The translations under genes were made by a program, and so were the position numbers. Of a stretch of 64,000 nt of DNA, positions 53,704 to 64,000 are shown in pieces. The notes below the pieces were generated by a model. It was not told the origin of the DNA and searched no databases. It saw only the letters and a list, made by a program, of their open reading frames with translations. The DNA comes from Glaciozyma antarctica PI12 (Eukaryota; Basidiomycota; Microbotryomycetes; Kriegeriales; Camptobasidiaceae): positions 1,155,454 through 1,219,453 of the forward strand of contig KZ627157.1 in assembly GCA_002917775.1 (NCBI GenBank), given 5' to 3'. Numbering within the stretch: position 1 is the stretch's first letter; the number at the start of each line of letters is the position of its first letter.

Positions 53704-56700
53704 ATGTCCTCTGTCGGGCCGCGCCAGGCCGCCGTCTTTGTCCTCGACTGCTCCAAGAGCATGGCGGTACCCAAATCGTTCACGGAGGGGTCGGGGGAGA
53801 ACGAGCGGACGAGGACGGTGGCGCCGGTCGAGGTCATGCTCCAGTACGTCCGAGCGAAGATCGGACAACGCGTGAGTCCTGTCTCTCGTCCTCTTCCCTT
53901 GTGCTGGGAGATTGCGCTCGGCGGCGTGCGAACGAGGGAGGACGGGCGCTGAGCTGGCGCTTCCGACAGATCCTACGCGACCTGGCGAGTACCCCACTCG
54001 CCGTCGTCACGTACGCCGTCGACAAGACCGCCAACTGTGGTACGACGCAGGTGCGAGAGAAGAAAGGAGAAGCGTACGAGGAGAGCAAAGACCCTTGCCG
54101 GTCCTTCTACGAGCAGGTCCCGTGGGCTCAAGCCAACTCGCGCATGCTCTCGCAGCTGTCGGATGTCAAGGCTGGAATCGGACCCGACGTCGACGGGGAT
54201 GAGACTTGTGCAGATCGTGAGTTTGGGCTGAAGAGGACGCGGAGAAGGAACACCAGAGCTGACAGGTTCGTTCACCAGTCCTGACCGCCATCGCGGTCGG
54301 CGTCCAGACGCTCTCCTACCATCCCAAGGTCAAGAACTACACGAAGGAGGTCTACATCCTCACGGACGGCGAGTCGGAGACGGACTGGTACTACCTCAAG
54401 CCGACCGTGCAGAAGATGAACGAGCAAGGCGTCTCCTTGACCGTCATGTTCGTATTCTCCCCCTTCTCCGCTCCGATTCGCAGGCTTACCCTCATCAACG
54501 CACAGTGGATTTAATTTCGACAACGACGAGGTCAATTTTATTGAACCACACAAGTCCGACATCAAGGTGGCTCTACTTTCCTCGACACAAGTCCTGCCCT
54601 TCGCTTACCTTCGTCTCACAGCGCACGAACGAAGAGAAGCTCCACAAGATCGTCAGCGCGCTCATTCAGCCCTCGGTAATCACCACGGCTTCGCACGCTC
54701 TCGACGCCATCGCCCAACCCGCCGTCAAGGAGACGCGATCCCTTGTGATCAGGACGACTCTCACGCTCGGCGACGTCAAGACCTACCCCGATCGCTCTCT
54801 CCTCATGCACGTCGACATCAAGAAGGCAACGACGAGCGCTCCCGTCAAGTCGATGAAGAAGATGTCGCTCCTCGGGTTCGACAAGCGCGCAGGAGCGGGA
54901 CAGCCTTCGCAGTCGCAGGCAGCCCCTCCCTCGAACACCGCCGCCGCGTCGCAGGGATTATCTCAGTCGCAGCGCCCCAGCGCCCCAGGATCGACCGAGG
55001 CGAGCCAGCTTCCTCAGCAGGCCGAGTCGCGCGCGTACAGCATGGGCAACGTCGGCAAGACGCTCGAGCGCATGCTCGAAGAGGCGGGATTGGAGCTTCC
55101 GGACGACGACGAGGATCTCGCTTCGCATGGAGTCGATCACAGTAAAAACCAGTGGTACCGTCCGCTCGGAGTCGCCAACGATTCGCTCAAGAGCGCTCAG
55201 GAGGCCGAGGAGGCGAGGGAGAAGGGGGAGAAGAAGGCGGAGGGGGAGAAGGAGGAGGAGGAGGTCGAGGAGTGGAGGCCGGTCGGGCAGGACGCGTTGC
55301 TCACCAACGCGTACTCTTATGGTGGGACTACGGTCGATACGGGGGATATGGAGCAGGGGACGGGAACGCTCAGCGGGAACGAGCTCGGGATGCAGATCGT
55401 TGGATTCATGAAGAAGTCGAAGGTGCGCTCTCCCGTCGTCGTCTCGGTTGCTCGTCCTGAAACCGCGTCCTCTTTTCTGCAGGTGCGATACGACTGGCGA
55501 CTCGGCGACGTCCTCTACGTCTACGGCAGCCCTGGGCAGACGGGATCTCAGCTCCTCTTCTCGGCGTTGACGAACGGATTGGTGGAGCGCAAGTCGGTCG
55601 CCATCGTTCGCTATGTCGGGAAGGGGATGCAGCAGAATGGCGTCTTCAAGGTCCCTGATCCGAGGCTGGGCATCCTATGGCCCGAGACGAGCGAGCTGGG
55701 AATCGAGTTCTGCTATTGGTGCTCTGTGAGTCGCTTTCGAGGGAGTTACGAGCAGGAGGACTGACGCGCTTCGGGGTCGCAGCTGCCGTACGCCGAGGAC
55801 ATTCGCGCTATCCTCTTTCCTTCCCTCACCAACGTCTTCAACCGACATGGCGAGCGGCTCGAGGAGCATAGGCTGCTCCCGACGCCGGCTCAGAACGAGG
55901 CGATGAGCGACTTCATCGATTCGATGGACCTCTCGGAAGCTGGCCCGCTTGACGAGGAAGGGTGAGCCTCGCAAGTTCTCCTTCGTTGCGCTGTGAACTG
56001 ACGTCTCGTACTCTCGCAGGAACCCGACGTCGTGGTTCAAGGTCGAGGACTCGTTCTCGCCTGCGATTCACAACATCCAGAACACTCTCGTCTTCCGCCT
56101 CTCCAACCCCGAAGGCGACCTCCCTCCCGTTCCCGAATCGATCGTCAAGTATCTCGAGCCTCCGCAGAGCGTCGTCGAGAAGTCAGAGAAAGCTCGTGCG
56201 GCGGCTATCGCTGCGTTCGACGTCAGGAGAGGTGCGCCTCCCCTGCTTCCCTTTCCTACGAGCTCAGCTAACGCGGACACAGTTATTCCGAAGCCCAAGC
56301 TCATCACCAAGAAGCGCAACAACTTGGCAGAGGCGCCAGTCGATTACGCGAACCTCGACTCTTCTGCCACCGATTCTCGTCCCCGACTGCCCTCGGGACT
56401 GTCGCAAGCCGCTCAGGCCGAAGAGATGCAAGTCGATCGCAAGCTCAAGGCCGCCGAGGCCGCCGAGGAGGAGGATTCGAGCTGGGTCGACGTCGTTCGA
56501 CCGCCGAAGGCCGCTTCGCCGAAGACCGTCTCCCGTTCTCCCGCTCCGGTTGCGATGGATATCGACGCTGGGGACGACTCGGAGCCAGTAATGGAGGACG
56601 ACGAACCCGTGACGGAGGACGAGGAGTCAGTGACGGAGGAGGAGCCGATGACGGAGGACGAGGACGTCGAGATGGCACCTCCGCCAGCGTCGATTGGCGT

Positions 56701-57106
56701 CACGGATCCGCTGGGAGATTTTGTGAAGGTGTTGAGGGCGCGAGGAGTCGAGGTCGCGGTGAAGGGGTTGGTCAAGGCGGCTGAGAAGCTCGTTGCGTCG
56801 AGCTTCTCGATGTCGAACTATGGGCTGGCGGTGCAGTGCTTGCAGGAGGCGAAGAAGGCGGCTTTGGTGAGTTGGTTTCTGTGGTGCTGGATGAACGACG
56901 AGCTGATTGCCGGGTCGCAGACGCAGGCACCGGACGTCTATAACGACGCACTTCGTTCGCTCGTTCGCAACACGGTCAAGAGGATGGCTACGAAGCGCGA
57001 CTTCGGAGCGAGGATCAAGAAGGGTGGAGTTGGGCTTGTCGTTGCGGTTGCGGGGAAGAAGGGAGCGACGGAGAAGGAGGCGAGGTTGTTTGTCGAGGGT
57101 TTCTAG
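53704..57106 (+). CDS. KU80: Ku80 (ATP-dependent DNA helicase II subunit 2)
   Basis: Start ATG 53704 (MSSVGPRQAAVFVLDCSKSM), stop TAG 57104-57106. The vWA domain comes first: VFVLDCSKSM, LAVVTYAVDKTANC, VYILTDGESETDWYYLKPTV and VSLTVIGFNFDND. The Ku core follows: RSLVIRTTLTLGDVKTYPDR, a linker with disordered inserts, YSYGGTTV, QIVGFMKKSKV, SVAIVRYVGKGM, LPYAEDIRAILFPSLTNVFN and AMSDFIDSMDL. The C-terminal region has an acidic run (EPVMEDDEPVTEDEESVTEE) and a helical domain (NDALRSLVRNTVKRMATKRD) that in other Ku80 proteins contacts DNA-PKcs or accessory factors. Ku70/80 binds broken DNA ends for non-homologous end joining and protects telomeres. Introns are 45-75 nt; the reading frame is intact throughout. 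Confidence 0.93.
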
Positions 57107-57293
57107 TTTTGTTGTTCTCTACGCAACTTCGAAGTGCTGCTTGTTCGTTATCAGAGTGGAGCTGGGTACTACAGTAAATCTTGTTAGGAGAGTCGTGTTC
57201 AGCAGGAGGAGGAGGAACGTCGAAAGAGCCCAAGTCGTCGGCGCCGGCCTCGCCCCCCTCTCCCTCCTGACCTCACGTCGCCCACCGATTTTA

Positions 57294-58907
57294 ATGTCGT
57301 CCACCGCGAAGCTGAACCCAGATCATCTCCTGCTGCTGGAGCAGGCCACGCTCAAGGTCAGCAGCGCCTCGACCGAGCGGACGAGCTGCGTCAACTGACC
57401 CCACCTTCTCCCTCCACAGGCTCCTGTCGACAACCTTCGGCGCCTCCACAAGATGACTCAGAAGACGTATGAGCACAACCTGGGCCCAGCCTCCTCGTTC
57501 GCCAAAGACCTGGACGAGCTGCTCAGGAAGAGCGCCGCCGCCCCCTCTCCCATCCTCTCTTCCGATACCCAGGCCGAAATGCTCAAGACGGTCGACGGGA
57601 TGCTCAGCAAGATGCGCAACCTCAAGCGCAAGCTATCGGACCTCTCCTCCCAGTCCTCGGCCGCGAACCACGTCGCTAGCACGCGGCTCTCCCACCTCTC
57701 CTCCCTTCCCGACTCCATCGACTCGCCTTCCTACTCGCCTTGGGCCCGGCGCAGGCTCTCCCACCACCTCGCCGACTACTTCCTCCGCTCGAATCCGCCG
57801 CTCAAGGAGAGTGCATTGGCGCTGGCGAGGGAGGGGGGGATAGAGGAGCTCGTGGACTTTCAGGTCTGGGACGAGCTGGCGAAGGCGGAGGATGGGCTGA
57901 GGAAGGGAAGCCTGAGCGAGGTCCTTACTTGGGTCGGGGAGAACCGTTCGGCGTTGCGCAAGATGAAGGTACGCTGGCTGAGGCTTGGGTGATGGGAGCG
58001 AGGAGCTGATGGAGTGCCGACGCAGTCTCCTCTCGAGTTTACGATTCACCTCCAGGCCTACATCGAGCTGTGTCGAGCACGATCCCTTTCTGCTGCGATA
58101 GATTACGTCAAGAAGAACCTGTCGCCAGCTGCGGCACTGGAGGCTGGAGTGGGAGAGAGCACGACGCAGATGGACGACCTCAACAGCGCTATGGCTCTTC
58201 TCGCCTTTCCTCCGGACACGACGTGTATCGTTTACCAGGTCAGTAGATCCTGCATGTTATCTCCTCAAAACTAACGTCTCTCCCTCACAGGACCTGTACT
58301 CTCCCTCCCGGTGGACGACCCTCCTCGCCCTCTTCCGCACGACCTTCCTCTCCCTCCACTCTCTCCCACCTCTCCCCCTCCTTCACCTATCTCTCCAAGC
58401 CGGAATCGCCTCTCTCAAAACCCCAATCTGCTGCCCTCTCCCCTCCTCCGCCCTCACAACCACCACCACGCCCGGACCAGGCGCGACCGAGGGTCGCCTC
58501 TCCGCCGAATGCCCCATCTGCTCTTCCCCGCTCAAGCACCTGGCGCCTGAAGTCCCGTATTCGCACCATGTGAACAGTACGATCGTGTGCGGGATCAGTG
58601 GCAAGGTCGTGGAGGGAGGAGGGGGCGAGGCGGGCGAGTTGGTGGCAATGGTTAGTCGGCATTCGCCGCCGGAGGGCAGGGTGTACTCCAAGGAGGTGAG
58701 TCGACCGCGCGCGAGTGATGAGCTGGACTGATGTAATTTGCAGGCCGTGACACTTCGCGCATCGCTACATCCGCAGGGACTGCTCGTCGAGCCGCAGACC
58801 GGAGAGGTCTTCAGGTGGGATGAGCTCAAGAAGGTCCGTTCGGTCTTCCTTCATTCCTGCGCTGGTGTACACTGCTGACTGCTTTCGAGCAGGTCTTCAT
58901 CTCTTGA
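57294..58907 (+). CDS. FYV10: MAEA / Gid9 (Fyv10) subunit of the GID/CTLH E3 ubiquitin ligase
   Basis: Start ATG 57294 (MSSTAKLNPDHLLLLEQATL), stop TGA 58905-58907. Parts in order: coiled-coil N-terminus (MLKTVDGMLSKMRNLKRKLS), LisH (RRRLSHHLADYFLRSNPPLK), CTLH (VLTWVGENRSALRKMKSPLE; FTIHLQAYIELCRARSLSAA), CRA-like segment and a degenerate RING-like end (CPICSSPLKHLAPEVPYSHH, STIVCGISGKVV, GRVYSKEAV, DELKKVFIS). In yeast, Gid9 pairs with Gid2/Rmd5 to form the catalytic module that marks gluconeogenic enzymes for destruction after glucose returns. Introns are near 57355-57420, 57968-58025, 58240-58290, 58696-58742 and 58834-58892. The gene appears intact. Confidence 0.88.
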
Positions 58908-59152
58908 GGAGGTCTGGGAGGACAGGAACTTTGGAATGTCGTACATTACGCAGCTGGACTTGGGAGCTTCCTGTAAATACCGCGCTGTTGATCGTTCTCG
59001 TCGCCTTTCCAACGCACTTGGCTTGAAGCTCGAGAGAACCGCGAGCGTGCGAAGTTGGCGCGCAGCGAAGCTCTTCTCCGAATCTGGTGCGTCTCAGATC
59101 TCTGCAGCTCTCTTTCCTCCCAACCACTTCCTCCTATCTACTCTAGCTCAGC

Positions 59153-62125
<2,973 letters not shown>

Positions 62126-62180
62126 AAATGCGAATTGAGGGGTATAATGCAGAATAATGGGGTATCCCTCGCTACGAACG

Positions 62181-63750
62181 CTAACTCTCGCCTTCGCTCA
62201 TCTCCTCCTCGTCCGTCAATTCGTCCTCGCGCGCTATCACAGATTCTTCCCAACCTTTCGCCTTCTCCCAGGTCCACCCGTCGGAGGCAGGAGGGATCTC
62301 GAGTGGGAGGAAGATGGTGGACCAGTGGCTGCTCCAAGATCAGGTTCTCGTGCGGGCGAAGGAGAGAGGGGAGGACGCACTATCGTCCTTGACCGACGTT
62401 GAAGAAGGAAGCGAGGTTCCTCCCCCGACCGAGGTCGTAAGGGTTGCGGAAGACTTCGCCGCGTCGTGCGGCGATTTTGCGATAATAGTCTGCGCACGGC
62501 TGGGTTAGTGGGTCTCAAGGGGAAGAGAAGAAAGCGTACCGTTATCGTGTGATTCGACGGCGCTTTCGCCGAGCATGATGAGCCAGATCTGCGAGGAGGA
62601 TGAGAGAAGGCCGAAAACAGCGGGGGCAGGAACGAACCTGAAAGACGGCCATGACTCCGACCGCGAACGCCATGACGAGCGTGAGGATCCACAGCATCAG
62701 TGTAAAAGTTCTTGGCGTCAAGTGATCCCACTGCATAGAGGTCAGGAAAGAGTCGACGAGCAGAAAGGACGAGCAACGCACCTCGTCGGCAAAGTTGAGC
62801 GTCTCGAGGAGGGGTCTCCAGCCCCACCATGCTACGCAGATGCAACCGACCGAGAAGTAGCAGAGGAATAGGAGGAAATAGCGCTCGTTGTGGAGGCCTA
62901 CGCATTGATTGATCCAAGGGCAGCTACGAGAGATCAGTCAAAGTGCGTCGAGGCGAGCAGGAGCGAGACTCACTGGTGATCGAACTTGAGCACGCATCTT
63001 CGACAGACGGAGCAGTGGTGTGTTCGTTCTAAAATACTCGTCAGCTTGGGCTTGCCTACCCTGCGAAGTGCACTCACCAGGCTTGGGTGGACATCCATCC
63101 GGTCCCTCGACGCACTTCTTGCACACCCTCCTCCCTCCCTCCACCACATCCCTCGCCGCAGGCCCGTTCCATCCCTGCTTCCCTCCCGCACCACTCAGTG
63201 CATTCCCAGCCCTCGCCCTCGCCTCGTTCACCTCCCTCACAGCCCTCACGCGACCTTTATCCTCCTTCCTCGCGTTCCCCAGCGGTCCGATACATAGCGC
63301 AGCGGGGAGGAGCTCGATCCACGTTCGTTCTAGTCGTGGAGCAGCCTTGGTGCGAGGAGGGTCGAGGGGAGAGCCCGGGCGGACGGTGATCGCTTTGTAG
63401 TACTGCGATTCTGGGTCAGCGGAGCTGGGAGGAGCGCAGGCAAAAGCGTACGTGGTAGGTAAACATGTATACGATGTAAACGCACCACATCGTGCCTAGA
63501 ACGAAGGCAGGGTACGAGGTAGTCGGCGCCAGGAAGCGATGCGGGTAGACGACCTGCGAGGAAGGCGGTGAGCTCACCTCTCGCGCGTGGGGTAGAGCGA
63601 GCGTACGTCGAAGAAGGTCACGGCGCAGATTAGGATCAAGATCACAGCGAGGCCTACGAAGACTGGTCCAGCACGTCCTGTAAGCCGGTCCATCCCCCGT
63701 TCTGCCCGTTTGAAGGAGCGGAAGACGCATCTCGAGCAGGCGCCCAGCAT
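62181..63750 (-). CDS. DHHC palmitoyltransferase (Pfa-type, four membrane helices)
   Basis: Start ATG 63750 (MLGACSRCVFRSFKRAERGM), stop TAG 62181-62183. Helices: GPVFVGLAVILILICAVTFF; TSYPAFVLGTMWCVYIVYMF; then the cysteine-rich domain [40 protein letters not shown] with the DHHC site, VGLHNERYFLLFLCYFSVGC; and TLMLWILTLVMAFAVGVMAV. The DPG-like motif is VRPGSP after helix 2. The second His of DHHC is split by an intron near 62920-62970. The last exon (acceptor near 62331) encodes HWSTIFLPLEIPPASDGWTW, a Pfa4/SWF-like C-terminal signature, and ends EMSEGES. It attaches palmitate to cysteines of membrane proteins, probably at the ER or Golgi. Convergent with AFG2, 55 bp apart. Confidence 0.85.
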
Positions 63751-64000
63751 GGTCTTGGGTGGTCTTGGGCGGGGTCAGCGGTAGCTGAGTGTTTGCTGTA
63801 GCCTTGCTCGCCTCTCGGTTCCCAAGTTGCTGAGGGTGAGCTGTCGAAGGAGAGCTGGAGGCGAGCGCGCTGTCCGCTCGCATTCTCTTTCCTCCACCTC
63901 CAACACCCACTCGCCCCAGTCCGATGCACCAAGCACCTATCGCCACGCAGACGACTTCTCCGTGGGCGCTCCGCCCGCCCTACGCTTCCAGGGACGCGAC

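Overview
This window looks like nuclear DNA of a GC-rich basidiomycete yeast, most likely a red yeast of the Sporidiobolales (Rhodotorula/Rhodosporidium/Sporobolomyces group). The evidence is the dense intron-rich genes, short introns (about 45-65 nt) with GTGCGT or GTGAGT donors, a GCTGAC or CTAAC branch site just before a CGCAG acceptor, short intergenic gaps, and fungal gene families (DASH Ask1, Spt2, Fes1, Yvc1, Cab2, Adp1-like ABC). The genus is inference. No ribosomal RNA, tRNA, CRISPR array or mobile element was found. A 117-base run of N lies at 32037-32153.

Layout. 1-3571: two tandem secreted ferritin-like (Rds1-type) genes, minus strand, the first cut by the window edge. 4830-6421: F-box/leucine-rich protein (-). 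6604-9129: peroxisomal acyl-CoA synthetase (+). 9215-11816: Ser-rich single-pass membrane protein (-). 12382-13886: beta-repeat protein (-). 14073-15372: Fes1 (-). 15674-16500 and 17046-17965: two unrecognised membrane proteins (+). 18001-19835: RCC1-repeat protein (-). 19944-21561: phosphopantothenate-cysteine ligase (+). 21861-23729: DASH Ask1 (+). 24063-26741: unrecognised TPR-like protein (+). 27008-27886: E2 ubiquitin-conjugating enzyme (-). 28192-30971: Yvc1-type vacuolar channel (-). 31349-32247: ankyrin protein (+). 33665-36807: CaMKK/Sak1-type kinase (+). 37225-41124: Adp1-like ABCG transporter (+). 41717-44041: YANK/STK32 kinase (+). 44318-45657: Spt2 (-). 46049-47404: dCMP deaminase (-). 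47629-48603: DUF3074 protein (+). 49426-53282: M1 aminopeptidase (+). 53704-57106: Ku80 (+). 57294-58907: MAEA/Gid9 (+). 59153-62125: Afg2/SPATA5 AAA ATPase (+). 62181-63750: DHHC palmitoyltransferase (-).

The genes are a mixed set of eukaryotic housekeeping functions with no sign of a functional cluster beyond the ferritin-like tandem pair. I found no candidate for a new multi-gene system. The more unusual signals are in gene structure: a dCMP deaminase start codon that exists only after splicing (A|TG); a neighbouring DUF3074 gene with no in-frame ATG; GC-AG introns in the ferritin pair and two in a row around the zinc site of the M1 aminopeptidase; 14- and 18-nt micro-exons; an in-frame 12-bp minisatellite in the aminopeptidase; and a possible 25-nt intron.

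At least seven otherwise intact genes carry a single frame break inside conserved sequence, and one carries a lone stop codon. So many breaks in unrelated genes point first to indel errors in this assembly, and they should be settled against reads before any gene is called a pseudogene.
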